Below are positions 17,488 through 26,578 of a DNA stretch of 64,000 bases, in pieces. How positions within the stretch are numbered: the first letter of the stretch is position 1; each line of letters opens with the position of its first letter. The translations under genes and the position numbers were made by a program. Origin of the DNA: Microcaldota archaeon (GTDB lineage Archaea > Micrarchaeota > Micrarchaeia > Micrarchaeales > Micrarchaeaceae); assembly GCA_021810105.1 (NCBI GenBank), contig JAJZJM010000001.1, positions 124,001 through 188,000 of the forward strand, written 5' to 3'. The notes under the pieces were generated by a model that was not told the DNA's origin, searched no databases, and was given only the letters and a program-made list of their open reading frames with translations.

Positions 17488-18549
17488 TCAGAGTAGCGAT
17501 GCTATTCTTCCGGTTATTATCTGGTATGCCTCGCAGGATGTCCATTCATCTGGCTCCCTACCCTCTGTTATGTCCTTCCTTACCTCGTTCGACGCCTGGC
17601 TGCTGAGTATAGGGACGAGATCGTAGCCAGACTCTCGTATATTGCCAACCTTCTTGTTCCACATTATTGATGGGTATACGTTTCCCCAGCCATCCATGAA
17701 CACAGATGCCTCGAGGCTCCTGCATTTCATAGGGCTCTTTCCAGTCTTAGCGAATTCTATGAGTTTTTTTAGGAATGCGTTCTCCACAACCATCATTGGG
17801 TCCAGAGAAGGCTTTCTTTTCTTAAGCACTCCAGAGAGCTCATCAGCTGCAGCTGGGCCATCGGGCCTTATGTCAAGCGTACCGTTCTGATAATAGTTCT
17901 CAGAGACCTGGGCGAGGTTTATATGAAAGTCATTGTATGTCACTTCAGGAAAAATCATTTTAACCTCTTGGAATGTCCTATCGAACTGCCCTTGATTGAA
18001 CTTGCTCATAGTATAGCCGAATACGAAATCCAGGTTATTGTATTCTTTCTGCAGCCTCTTTATCATTCTGCAGTTCTCCATGACCTTATCGAAATTTCCA
18101 GGTATGCCCCTTATCTTGTCATGAAGTTCCCTGTAGCCGTCCAGGCTCAAGGTTATTGCGACTCTAGGTATGCCTAGTGCTAGGATCTGCCTGAGCCTTG
18201 CCTCGACAGTGGCGGGGTTGCACAGGGAATTTGTTGGCATTGTCATAAGATAGAGACCTTTGCAATTGTCCTTGAATGCCCTTGCTATTTCCACTATGTC
18301 GCTCCTTAGGAATGGCTCGCCTCCTGTTATTGTTATCCATTTGAAGTAGCCATTCTTCTTTGTAAATTCCCTTATCTCATCTATAGTAAGCTCATTCTTC
18401 GGCCTTATCTCCCATATATTGCAGGTAATGCATCTGCTTTGGCAGTTGTATGTTATGGAGAAGTTGAGCTTGAAAGGCCTGTCCAGCCTTGTTATGTTGG
18501 ATTTCAGCGCAGTGAGCGCCAGGCTCGCGAATCTCTGCTTTGATGCCAT
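17488..18549 (-). CDS. Radical SAM protein, SPASM-like
   Basis: About 353 residues. The radical SAM core has ITYNCQSRCITCNIW (canonical CX3CX2C, near residue 35), TITGGEPFLR and a glycyl-type loop ITLSLDGYRELHDKIRG. Cysteines near the C-terminus (CRSLEASVFMDGWGNVYPS, then WTSCEAY) resemble a reduced auxiliary-cluster region. ATG 18549 is preferred over TTG 18555. Its partner and substrate are unknown. It sits next to the carbamoyltransferase, so sugar or lipid modification in the glycan pathway is conceivable. It reads away from hppA across a structured intergenic region. Confidence 0.82.
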   Translation of the reverse strand: MASKQRFASLALTALKSNITRLDRPFKLNFSITYNCQSRCITCNIWEIRPKNELTIDEIREFTKKNGYFKWITITGGEPFLRSDIVEIARAFKDNCKGLYLMTMPTNSLCNPATVEARLRQILALGIPRVAITLSLDGYRELHDKIRGIPGNFDKVMENCRMIKRLQKEYNNLDFVFGYTMSKFNQGQFDRTFQEVKMIFPEVTYNDFHINLAQVSENYYQNGTLDIRPDGPAAADELSGVLKKRKPSLDPMMVVENAFLKKLIEFAKTGKSPMKCRSLEASVFMDGWGNVYPSIMWNKKVGNIRESGYDLVPILSSQASNEVRKDITEGREPDEWTSCEAYQIITGRIASLL

Positions 18550-18588
18550 AATCAAATTTCTCGCCTTAAATATTTAAATGTAGGTCAT

Positions 18589-18635
18589 ATGACGCAGCTG
18601 GCAATCAACCTTGCTCATGAGCAACACTGCGTCAT
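18589..18635. promoter_or_regulatory. Nested inverted repeats between divergent genes
   Basis: Outer 9-base arms ATGACGCAG (18589-18597) and CTGCGTCAT (18627-18635) enclose a perfect 14-base palindrome TTGCTCATGAGCAA (18611-18624). It lies between the radical SAM start and the TATA-like CTTTTTAAAC at about 18653-18662 that serves hppA. It could be an operator shared by both genes or a small structured RNA. Confidence 0.5.
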
Positions 18636-18692
18636 TTTGGACCTTGCAGTAATCTTTTTAAACTTTTATGATATATTAGTGGCGGTGAAACA

Positions 18693-20672
18693 TTGAGCTT
18701 CTATGTTTATACTCTGGCAGCTGGAATTATCGCATTGCTTTTCTCTGCATTTGCAGCAATAAAGACAATAAGGAAACCTGAAGGAAGCAAAAAGATGCAG
18801 GAGATATCCGAAGCGATAAGGCAAGGGTCCAAGGCATACCTAAACAGACAGCTGAAGACAATACTCATCTTCGGAATCATACTTGTAATAGTATTCTTCT
18901 TCCTTAAGAACGGAGGGCAGCTAGACATAGCATTCGTGACAGGAGCAGTTGCATCGTACATTACAGCTTATATAGGAATGACGGTTGCAGTAAGGGCTAA
19001 TGTAAGGACTGCAAAAGCAGCCGAGAAAGGAACTGAAAAAGCATTCTCTACTGCGGTTCTTGGCGGATCTGTTACAGGCTTTGCTGCAGTTGGATTCGCG
19101 CTTATAGGAATAAGCCTTCTGCTAATGTATTTGACGATATCTAATGTAGCAATACTGATAGGTTTCGGATTCGGAGCTTCTCTCATATCGCTTTTCGCAA
19201 GGGTTGGCGGAGGCATATACACAAAAGCAGCTGACGTTGGAGCCGACCTTGTAGGAAAAACAGAGTTAGGCCTGCCTGAGGACGACCCGAGAAACCCTGC
19301 GGTGATTGCAGATAATGTTGGAGACAATGTTGGCGACTGCGCAGGCATGTCAGCCGACGTATTCGAGAGCTATGCTGTTACGCTTGTGGCAGCTCTGCTG
19401 ATAGCTGCTTCCATAGGCAAGAGCGTACAGCTATACTCCTACCCGTTGCTGATAGCATCGTTGGGAGTGATAGGAAGCCTTGGCAGCATGCTTTTCATGA
19501 GAGCGCGCGGAGGGAATGCGATACGTGCACTATACGCTGGAGTGCTATCTGCCGTATTAATTTCTGGCATACTTGATTTTGCATTGACAATAATAATGGG
19601 AATGCCGATTCTTTCATTTGCAGCTGTCGCATCCGGCCTTGTGATAGCGATACTGATCTTCTGGATAACAGACTATTACACTGGAAACAACAGCAAATCT
19701 GTGATAAAGATTGCAACAGCAGCAAAAGGCGGTGCTGGCACCAATGTGATAATGGGGCTCGCGGTTGGCCTTAGAAGCACCTGGCTTCCTGTGCTGATAA
19801 TAGTATCTGCAATATTCGTGAGCTATGCAAGCGCTGGAATCTACGGGATAGGGCTTGCTTCCGTAGGCATGCTATCTCTTACTGCAACCATACTGACGAT
19901 AGATGCTTTTGGACCGATAACAGACAATGCCGGAGGTATAGCTGAAATGAGCGGAATGCCGCATTCTGTTAGGAAGGTCACAGACCACCTTGATGCGATA
20001 GGAAATACTACAAAAGCAACCACAAAAGGCTATGCAATAGGAGGTGCTGCGCTATCAGCAGTTGCTCTTTTCGTTGCATTTGCAAGCGCTGTGGGGCTTA
20101 CCTCAATAGACGCACTTAACCCAATAGTCACAATAGGAATATTCATAGGGGCTTTGCTTCCATTTATATTCTCATCATTCCTGATGGAAGCCGTAGGCCA
20201 TGCAGCCAACATGATGGTAGAGGAAGTGAGAAGGCAGGTAAAGACTATAAAAGGGCTTATGCAGGGCAAGGCAAAGCCTGATTATGCGAGAGCGGTTGAC
20301 ATAGCAACAGTAAATGCCCTGAAGTCTCTTGTGCTGCCTGAACTGATTGCAATACTAGTACCTATAGGAGTGGGACTTATACTCGGCAAGGCGGCTTTGG
20401 GAGGGCTTCTTGTGGGCATGATACCAGCCAGCCTTGTTCTTGCGCTTTTCATGGCGAACTCTGGAGGAGCTATGGACAATGCTAAAAAGTATATAGAGGT
20501 TGGCAACTTTGGAGGCAAGGGCAGCGACGCTCACAAGGCAGCAATAGTGGGAGACACTTTGGGAGACCCGCTAAAGGATACTGCAGGACCTGCGCTCAAC
20601 TCGATGATAAAAGTCGTGAGCACGATATCCATACTGCTAGCTCCGATATTCATAATGTATGCATTGCTATGA
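18693..20672 (+). CDS. hppA: Membrane-bound proton-translocating pyrophosphatase, K+-independent type
   Basis: About 659 residues and some 16 membrane helices. It hydrolyses pyrophosphate and pumps H+ across the cytoplasmic membrane. Signature blocks are intact: GGGIYTKAADVGADLVGK, DDPRNPAVIADNVGDNVGD and, near the end, GDTLGDPLKDTAGPALN. The motif GNTTKATTKG has Lys where K+-dependent enzymes have Ala, which in this family marks the K+-independent class. The start is TTG 18693 after GGCGGTGA. A TATA-like element lies about 35 bases upstream. It stands alone between a divergent radical SAM gene and pilin remnants. Na+ pumping is unlikely because Na+-pumping members belong to the K+-dependent class. 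Confidence 0.95.
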   Translation: MSFYVYTLAAGIIALLFSAFAAIKTIRKPEGSKKMQEISEAIRQGSKAYLNRQLKTILIFGIILVIVFFFLKNGGQLDIAFVTGAVASYITAYIGMTVAVRANVRTAKAAEKGTEKAFSTAVLGGSVTGFAAVGFALIGISLLLMYLTISNVAILIGFGFGASLISLFARVGGGIYTKAADVGADLVGKTELGLPEDDPRNPAVIADNVGDNVGDCAGMSADVFESYAVTLVAALLIAASIGKSVQLYSYPLLIASLGVIGSLGSMLFMRARGGNAIRALYAGVLSAVLISGILDFALTIIMGMPILSFAAVASGLVIAILIFWITDYYTGNNSKSVIKIATAAKGGAGTNVIMGLAVGLRSTWLPVLIIVSAIFVSYASAGIYGIGLASVGMLSLTATILTIDAFGPITDNAGGIAEMSGMPHSVRKVTDHLDAIGNTTKATTKGYAIGGAALSAVALFVAFASAVGLTSIDALNPIVTIGIFIGALLPFIFSSFLMEAVGHAANMMVEEVRRQVKTIKGLMQGKAKPDYARAVDIATVNALKSLVLPELIAILVPIGVGLILGKAALGGLLVGMIPASLVLALFMANSGGAMDNAKKYIEVGNFGGKGSDAHKAAIVGDTLGDPLKDTAGPALNSMIKVVSTISILLAPIFIMYALL

Positions 20673-20751
20673 AAGCATAGCATTGCTTATATTTGCTTTA
20701 CTAAGTTATAGTAGTTGTAGTTGTAATTGTTGTAGTACTTGTTGTAGTTTG

Positions 20752-20870
20752 AGCTGATTGCACAAGATGTATCAGGAAGTCCATGCGCTTGTGTAGATTA
20801 CGTTTGTGGCATTGCAGTTGAGGGGGCCATCATTCAACAAGGCTGTTGACATTTATTGGAGCATCGCTAA
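20752..20870 (-). pseudogene. Decayed 3' fragment of a pilin-LamG gene
   Basis: Reading the minus strand gives APINVNSLVE, a stop, then a short out-of-frame stretch and NATNVIYTSAWTS followed by a stop. These match the conserved C-terminus of the neighbouring pilin-LamG proteins, but the block NGNANDYSGNGNSG between them is deleted. Only the conserved tail survives. The rest of 20673-21089 holds hairpins (20885-20902; 7-base arms TACGGGT/ACCCGTA at about 21053-21083) and no convincing gene. Confidence 0.8.
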
Positions 20871-21089
20871 ATGGCCATATGCACCTCTGTCGTATGACAG
20901 AGTTATCCAATAACCCATTTCCATAATGGCACGCACCTTATTCTCTTTCCTGATTCCTTTATCTCACCTTCGTAATCCCGGTTATGTAGAGCAGCTCCTG
21001 CAGTGCAGCTCACCGGATGTAGATAGACAAGCCATTTAAATAGGACTTATAATACGGGTCATTTTATACTAATTTAACCCGTATAAAAT

Positions 21090-22013
21090 TCAAGGTGTAC
21101 TGTACCCCGAAGTCCATGCGCTAGTGTAGATTACGTTTGTGGCTGTGCCGCTGTTTCCATTTCCTGAATAATCATTGGCATTACCATTGAGAGGCCACCA
21201 TCCAACAAGGTTGTTGATATTAATTGGAGCGCCGCCAATTCCTTCCTGATAAAGGGCAGTTATCTCTGACTGTGACAAGGTTGTATTGTAAAATTGAAGG
21301 TTGGCTAAACTTCCATTTATTCCTCCTCCAGTATACGCTCCGGGGCATCCGCTGCCGCTAATTCCAATTACCGATCCAGGATCATTATATGTAGAAAGCG
21401 ATTGGCTATAAATTTCTTGGCTTGCAACTGTATCTGGAGAGCCACCGTCTATATATACACTAAGCGTACCAACTCCGTTCCCTCCTCCTGTAAGAGTCAC
21501 GGTTACCATGCTCCACGAGTTGAGAGGCGCCACGCTATTAGGAAAGCTAGAGAAAATCCAATTACCACGATTCCATGTGCCCATGTACGTGACTGTATTA
21601 AGTGTTACATAATAAAAGCTACATCCCGGTGCCTGTTGTGATATCCCTGCGTATTCAGAAATTATTTGTGCAGGATAAGCTTTAGGATACACCCAAAAAT
21701 TAAAAGTATATGAGGGAAGGAAATCTCCAGGGTTTGTATATAATGTGATATACCCATTGTTCATTACACCTACATACTCAGGCAGCATTCCATTGCACTG
21801 CCCAGCAAGGGAGGTCTGTGCAGAAGTTTTGATTACCTGACATGATCCTGGCTGCGCCCTTGGAGCGAAATTTGCGCTGTTGAATATTCCTAAGGAGAAA
21901 AGCGCAACTAGTACAATCGCAATTATGAGTATTGCCCAGCCGTATGTCATCAGGTACTCCATTGCTGATTGAGACTTTTGACTTTTAAATTTAGAATAAT
22001 CAAACTTTTTCAT
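21090..22013 (-). CDS. Prepilin-like LamG surface protein (copy 1)
   Basis: About 307 residues. It has a basic leader (MKKFDYSKFKSQKS), a predicted prepilin-peptidase site before QSAMEYLMTYGWAIL (Glu at +5 of the mature form) and a hydrophobic helix to about residue 45. A conserved neck contains PGSCQVIKTSAQTSLAGQC. A divergent LamG/concanavalin-like domain spans about 80-250, and a conserved tail holds GWWPLNGNANDYSGNGNSG and ends TSAWTSGYSTP. The start at 22013 matches copy 4, whose equivalent upstream ATG is absent; ATG 22022 is also possible. Probably a pilin or pilus-tip adhesin binding carbohydrate. The ends are nearly identical to copies 2-4. Confidence 0.8.
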   Translation of the reverse strand: MKKFDYSKFKSQKSQSAMEYLMTYGWAILIIAIVLVALFSLGIFNSANFAPRAQPGSCQVIKTSAQTSLAGQCNGMLPEYVGVMNNGYITLYTNPGDFLPSYTFNFWVYPKAYPAQIISEYAGISQQAPGCSFYYVTLNTVTYMGTWNRGNWIFSSFPNSVAPLNSWSMVTVTLTGGGNGVGTLSVYIDGGSPDTVASQEIYSQSLSTYNDPGSVIGISGSGCPGAYTGGGINGSLANLQFYNTTLSQSEITALYQEGIGGAPININNLVGWWPLNGNANDYSGNGNSGTATNVIYTSAWTSGYSTP

Positions 22014-22079
22014 TCTCTCCATATAAGTAAGGTAAAAAAGTATAAAAACCTGTTAGACACGGGATTTTGAAGAATCATT

Positions 22080-22982
22080 TCAGGGCGTACTGTACCCGGA
22101 AGTCCATGCACTTGTGTAGATTACGTTTGTGGCATTGCCGCTGTTTCCATTTCCTGAATAATCATTTGCATTGCCATTGAGAGGCCACCACCCTATAAGG
22201 CTGTTCAAATTGATCGGAGCACCCCCTATTCCTTCTTGGTAGACGGCTTGAATCTCGTTTGCTGAAAGGGATGAATTGTAGATTTGGACATTTGCTATAT
22301 ATCCTGCATAAAAATTATCTACGCCGCATAAACCATGACCCCCTATAATAACATTAGAATACTGAACGATAGGTGTGGGAGTAGGGTTAAAGCTTCCTTC
22401 ATTAAATCCATTAACGTATCCCTCTTCTGTAACGCTGTTATATGTTATCGCAATAAAGTTCCAACCGCTTACAACATGAGAGGAAGTCCAATCTAGATCG
22501 TCATTCCAAAAATAATTTCGAAATTGGTATAAATTACTCCTTGTACGCAATGTATTATCCTCTGCAGTTATTCCGCTAATCCCCCAACATAACAAATCTT
22601 GAGCATCATAATTATTTGAAGCTAAATACACCCAAAGTACTTTTGTAAATTGACTGTTTCCTAATGGCAATTGTTTTTGCGGAACATTTATTTCTATGTA
22701 GCTGCTCTGCCCGTTGAATTGCGCCACATACTGAGGCAGCATTCCATTGCACTGACCAGCAAGAGAGGTCTGTGCAGAAGTTTTGATTACCTGACATGAT
22801 CCTGACTGCGCCCTCGGCACAAAGTTTGCACTGTTGAACACACCCAATGAGAACAGTGCAACAAGGACAATCGCAATTATGAGTATTGCCCAGCCGTATG
22901 TCATCAGGTACTCCATTGCAGACTGGGATTTTCGAAATTTAATGCAAGTATATCTGCTTTTAATGAACGGCGGCCGCCTCAT
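22080..22982 (-). CDS. Prepilin-like LamG surface protein (copy 2)
   Basis: About 300 residues with the same plan as its downstream neighbour: a basic leader, QSAMEYLMTYGWAIL, a single helix and a neck ending LAGQCNGMLPQYV. The LamG-type domain contains FNGQSSYIEI, GWNFIAITYNS and ANVQIYNSSLSANEI, followed by the conserved GWWPLNGNANDYSGNGNSG tail. In the first 70 residues it differs from copy 1 at only about four positions after the processing site, while the central 150 residues are largely unrelated in detail. Its leader (MRRPPFIKSRYTCIKFRK) is unlike the others. About 60 bases separate it from copy 1. Confidence 0.8.
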   Translation of the reverse strand: MRRPPFIKSRYTCIKFRKSQSAMEYLMTYGWAILIIAIVLVALFSLGVFNSANFVPRAQSGSCQVIKTSAQTSLAGQCNGMLPQYVAQFNGQSSYIEINVPQKQLPLGNSQFTKVLWVYLASNNYDAQDLLCWGISGITAEDNTLRTRSNLYQFRNYFWNDDLDWTSSHVVSGWNFIAITYNSVTEEGYVNGFNEGSFNPTPTPIVQYSNVIIGGHGLCGVDNFYAGYIANVQIYNSSLSANEIQAVYQEGIGGAPINLNSLIGWWPLNGNANDYSGNGNSGNATNVIYTSAWTSGYSTP

Positions 22983-23048
22983 TTTATTACCAGTAGCTGA
23001 TTATTACAAAACGATTTTATAAATGTTGCAGTGCGCTGCAGTTGTCTG

Positions 23049-23555
23049 TCACCATGGAACCTTCTTCAGTCCCAATCTGTGTGCACCCTTATTTGTAAAC
23101 ATGTGAAGTACGCCTGTAAGAATAACAAGAAATGCAAGGCCGTATATGTCAGGCATGTGGCCCATTGGGAATGCTAATACCAATGCGACTATGAAGAATC
23201 CATACTGATCTAATATCGGCACGCCAGCTCCAGGCTTTATTCCAATCCTTCTCTTTATGAAGCTCCCAAGAAGGTCTCCAAATATGGTGCCTATTGCGAG
23301 AAGTACTGCTATGGGCAGCATGAAGCTCAGGAACGGAAATTCAATTACTCCGACAAGCATTCCACAAGCAAGGCCTGCGAGAGTTCCGCTGACAGTCTTA
23401 TTGTTTCCAAAGATTCTCTTTTTCCCAAGCTTTTTGCCCATATCCAGAGGACCTCCCCTGCCTCCAAACAGCACAGGCGCGCCATTTGCCGCATATGCTG
23501 GGAAAATGTAGATTATAGGATATAAGATTATGTCGTATATGATTTGATAGAACAA
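23049..23555 (-). CDS. carS: CDP-2,3-bis-(O-geranylgeranyl)-sn-glycerol synthase
   Basis: Integral membrane cytidylyltransferase of about 168 residues that activates digeranylgeranylglyceryl phosphate with CTP in archaeal lipid synthesis. It shows YAANGAPVLFGGRGGPLD near the N-terminus, the conserved GNNKTVSGTLAG block and GTIFGDLLGSFIKRR with KPGAGVPILDQYGF, all diagnostic of CarS. Four or five membrane helices are apparent. The start is TTG 23555. A GAGGT site for it overlaps the end of alaS immediately upstream, indicating co-transcription. Confidence 0.93.
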   Translation of the reverse strand: MFYQIIYDIILYPIIYIFPAYAANGAPVLFGGRGGPLDMGKKLGKKRIFGNNKTVSGTLAGLACGMLVGVIEFPFLSFMLPIAVLLAIGTIFGDLLGSFIKRRIGIKPGAGVPILDQYGFFIVALVLAFPMGHMPDIYGLAFLVILTGVLHMFTNKGAHRLGLKKVPW

Positions 23556-23564
23556 AAGATAACC

Positions 23565-26219
23565 TCATGAGATTGTGCCTTCCGCCATCTTCTGCGTGCC
23601 GCCTCCGTTAAATTTCTTTCCAAGCTTGGCTGCTGACTCCGTAACCAATTCAAGCGCGTTCTTGCCTGATTTGTGCCCTGATATGCAGACGATCTCGCCA
23701 TTCTTGTTCCTGAGCACAACAGCGATATCAGCATTGCGCTCTATTGCAGCGTTGGCTATATTTCTCAGCGTCTGCCTTCCATAATCCATCTCCGTAGAGA
23801 AAATGCTTGATGCATGTTTCTCTGCAATTTCCTTTCCTAGCTCTTCAGCAAGCTTTCTATTCTCCTTCCTTGCCCTCTGAAGCTCTTCCATCCTGTCCTT
23901 CATGCCAGAATCAAGCTTGTCAACATCTAAAGATGAAAGTCCAGCAATATTCTTGATTGTTTTCTCCATTTTATTTATCTTGTCTAGTGCTGCGGGTCCT
24001 GCAGTAAATTCTATCCTGTCTACGCCATCGTGCGGCCTTGATGTAGATATTATCTTTATCAGCCCTATCATGGTCTCTCTGCCCATTAGATGAAGTCCAC
24101 CACAAGCCTGGGCATCTATAAGGTTTCCGCTCAGGTCCCTTATTGTCACTATCCTGAGCTTCGATGCCGGTACACCGTGTCCCTGATATATTGTAAAGCC
24201 GTATTCCTCCTCTGCTTTGCCCCTCTCCATCTCCTCAACCTTAACTTTTATGCCATGCAGTATTATTCCATTAGCTTTGTCTTCTATGGAACTTACCTGC
24301 TGCTCAGTAAGCTTGTCATAATGGGATATGTCTATGTGCGCTTTCTCTGGAGACTTCTTTGCGCCCTCCTGCCATGCGTGAGGACCTAGCACGTTCCTTG
24401 CGGATGCGTTTATAATGTGGGTTGCTGTGTGGTGAGCCATTAGCCTTATCCTCCTTTCCACATCCACTTTGCACTCTACCTTTTCTCCTTTTTTGAATGC
24501 GTTATGGGATTCCATTTCGTGAACCACTATCCCATTAATGCTCTCCACAGATTTTATCCTTATTCCGTTTATAGTGCCCCTGTCGGCTTCCTGGCCTCCG
24601 CCTTCCGGATAAAATGGTGTTTTGTCAAGAATTACAAAAGTGCCTTCACACAGCAGCACTTTCGAATCAGACTGCTCTATATAATCATAATATAGCCTTT
24701 TTGTACTTGGGAGCCCTTCTAAACTTATTTTAATCTCGGAGTTTTCCTTCTTTTCCTTTCTGGCAAAATCACCTTTTATTATCTTGTTGTATAGCTCCTC
24801 AGGAAGCTCGACTGTTTTACCTTTTTCATTTGCTATCCTGCTTATGAACTCCGGAGTTATGCCATTGCTTTCATATAAAGTCCTCATCCTTTCGGGAGTT
24901 ATCTCTTCATTCTTCTCCATCATTGCTGTGACGTGCTTCGTAGCTGCCTCTCTCATAGATGCGTATCTTTTTTTCTCTATGGACATTACCTCGTTGATTA
25001 TGCTTATGCTTTCCGACATCCCTTTGTACAGGTTTTTAACATCGTTGGCGTGCATCTCCATAAGTTTTATCAGATCGAGGTCGATTGAGTATCTGTCTAT
25101 GAAATCAAATATCCTTCTGGTTATTATCCTTAAGTTATAGCCCCCACCCATATTGCTTGGGAGGGCGCCGTCATTTATTGCGAAAAGCAATGTCCTTGTA
25201 TGATCTGCTATGGCGTATGCAGCCTGCATGGGCTTTATTACATTATGATATTCTTTTTCTTTCACTCCGGCCTTTTTCATAAGTTCCTTATCCGCATCTT
25301 TGCTGCCGGCATCCGTTATGTCTATTTCCCCGCTTAGAGATGCGACTTTGGAATATAGAGAAAAGTCTCTTTTGAATGGAGAGTTTTTGTATATGTATTC
25401 AAGCTCTTTTGGAAAGACTGCGTCGTAATTCGTCTGGGCGCCGGTATAATACCAGAGCAACCTTTCGAATCCCCATCCTACATCGACAACCTTGCCTTGC
25501 AGTTCTTTCTTCTTCCCCTCAGAATATTCGAACTGGGTAAAGACATTGTTTCCTAACTCCAGCCCCTTAGAAAAGAATTCCAGGGATGGACCGAATTCTG
25601 AGAAATCTCCCATCGCCCATACGTCTTCTATGTATGTAAGATCCTCTTTTTTGATCCCCATCTGTTTTGTAAGAAATCCATAATTCAAGTCCATACATCT
25701 ATCCCTCCAGTAGCCCTCTTTCGGGTAGTTAAATGCGTGCTGCCCTGCCATCATGAAAGAGGTAAAATGCCTTCCAGTAACCCCCACATTAGGTATGTCA
25801 TTGAAGCGCATGCATATCTGAGGCACTACAAGGGGATTATTGCCATATTCAAAGCTCATCTTCCCATTTTCTATTCTTTGAAAGTCCTGTATGCTGGCAA
25901 TTGTAAAATATAAGTCTGGCCTCCATCTGCTTACGACAGGATACCTGTCTATTATAGAATGCCCGTTCTTTTTGAAGAAATCGGAGAATTTATGCCACAT
26001 TTCTTCATATGTTACGTTAGATGCTTTTTTCTTAAGGAAATCGTATGGCTCGTGGGATGAATCGCCGCACATCTCTCTTGAAGGATCTGCTGTCCAGAAG
26101 TGCATGCCGCATCCTTTGCAGCGTTTTCTTTCGAATCCCTCTTTTTGGAATAGCTTTACCGAATAGTATTTATCCGGTTCCTTTGCAAATTCCTTTATCA
26201 GTTCATTTTTTGTCAGCAT
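23565..26219 (-). CDS. alaS: Alanyl-tRNA synthetase, archaeal type
   Basis: About 884 residues, full length. An archaeal N-terminal zinc-like segment (CKGCGMHFWT) is followed by the class II catalytic core (motif 2 region NPLVVPQICMRFND), then the editing domain with HHTATHIINASARN and the downstream ACGGLH metal site. The C-terminal oligomerisation/C-Ala domain has a coiled coil (LDSGMKDRMEELQRARKENRK) and ends in the GGGTQKMAEG motif. It charges tRNA-Ala and clears mischarged Ser/Gly. Downstream is carS, nine bases away. Confidence 0.97.
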   Translation of the reverse strand: MLTKNELIKEFAKEPDKYYSVKLFQKEGFERKRCKGCGMHFWTADPSREMCGDSSHEPYDFLKKKASNVTYEEMWHKFSDFFKKNGHSIIDRYPVVSRWRPDLYFTIASIQDFQRIENGKMSFEYGNNPLVVPQICMRFNDIPNVGVTGRHFTSFMMAGQHAFNYPKEGYWRDRCMDLNYGFLTKQMGIKKEDLTYIEDVWAMGDFSEFGPSLEFFSKGLELGNNVFTQFEYSEGKKKELQGKVVDVGWGFERLLWYYTGAQTNYDAVFPKELEYIYKNSPFKRDFSLYSKVASLSGEIDITDAGSKDADKELMKKAGVKEKEYHNVIKPMQAAYAIADHTRTLLFAINDGALPSNMGGGYNLRIITRRIFDFIDRYSIDLDLIKLMEMHANDVKNLYKGMSESISIINEVMSIEKKRYASMREAATKHVTAMMEKNEEITPERMRTLYESNGITPEFISRIANEKGKTVELPEELYNKIIKGDFARKEKKENSEIKISLEGLPSTKRLYYDYIEQSDSKVLLCEGTFVILDKTPFYPEGGGQEADRGTINGIRIKSVESINGIVVHEMESHNAFKKGEKVECKVDVERRIRLMAHHTATHIINASARNVLGPHAWQEGAKKSPEKAHIDISHYDKLTEQQVSSIEDKANGIILHGIKVKVEEMERGKAEEEYGFTIYQGHGVPASKLRIVTIRDLSGNLIDAQACGGLHLMGRETMIGLIKIISTSRPHDGVDRIEFTAGPAALDKINKMEKTIKNIAGLSSLDVDKLDSGMKDRMEELQRARKENRKLAEELGKEIAEKHASSIFSTEMDYGRQTLRNIANAAIERNADIAVVLRNKNGEIVCISGHKSGKNALELVTESAAKLGKKFNGGGTQKMAEGTIS

Positions 26220-26578
26220 CGTGCCACATGCTTATTTATCAATTTCGCTTATAAAGCTTTGCGGAGGTTCAAAACTTCCATTTTAGCATGTTGTTATAAA
26301 CAGAGTTAGCCTCTTCAATAGTGGAATTGTGTGCGAACGTTCCTATTCATTATTAAATTTAAAAGTTGAACAAACACGTCAACTATTTATCTATGAAATT
26401 TACGCTTTAATCAAACACGTCCGATTATCCTTTTGCGCTTTCCAAACTGGTCAGGATTTTGGCTGCTCGTATTTTTTATTTGCATTTTTTTATTTTAATG
26501 TTATTAATTTAAAACCGAAATAAAACCGAAATGTATGGCAGTATATATAAAAAGTGTTGCAGTAACTATTTTGATTTG
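26220..26578. promoter_or_regulatory. AT-rich intergenic region with tandem 11-mer and TATA box
   Basis: No gene was found in these 359 bases. Just before the downstream gene, an 11-base unit TAAAACCGAAA occurs twice in tandem (26510-26531), followed by a strong TATA element TATATAAAAA at 26542-26551. The TATA lies about 30 bases before ATG 26579, consistent with a leaderless transcript. The tandem repeat next to the TATA box is a candidate binding site, possibly for the HTH protein itself. Confidence 0.55.

Noticed and set aside
20703-20760. Repetitive GTTGTAGTTGTA tract as a microsatellite of interest
   Set aside because: On the minus strand it encodes a Thr-rich run typical of surface-protein stalks and is probably debris of such a gene.
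22014-22022. ATG 22022 as start of pilin copy 1
   Set aside because: Copy 4 has ATA at the equivalent codon, so the inner ATG is the conserved start; the choice changes only three residues.
26263-26279. T-arm-like GGAGG-TTCAAAA-CTTCC suggesting a tRNA
   Set aside because: No matching acceptor stem, anticodon arm or D arm could be found on either side. No tRNA was recognised by eye anywhere in the window; a covariance scan could still find an intron-containing one.
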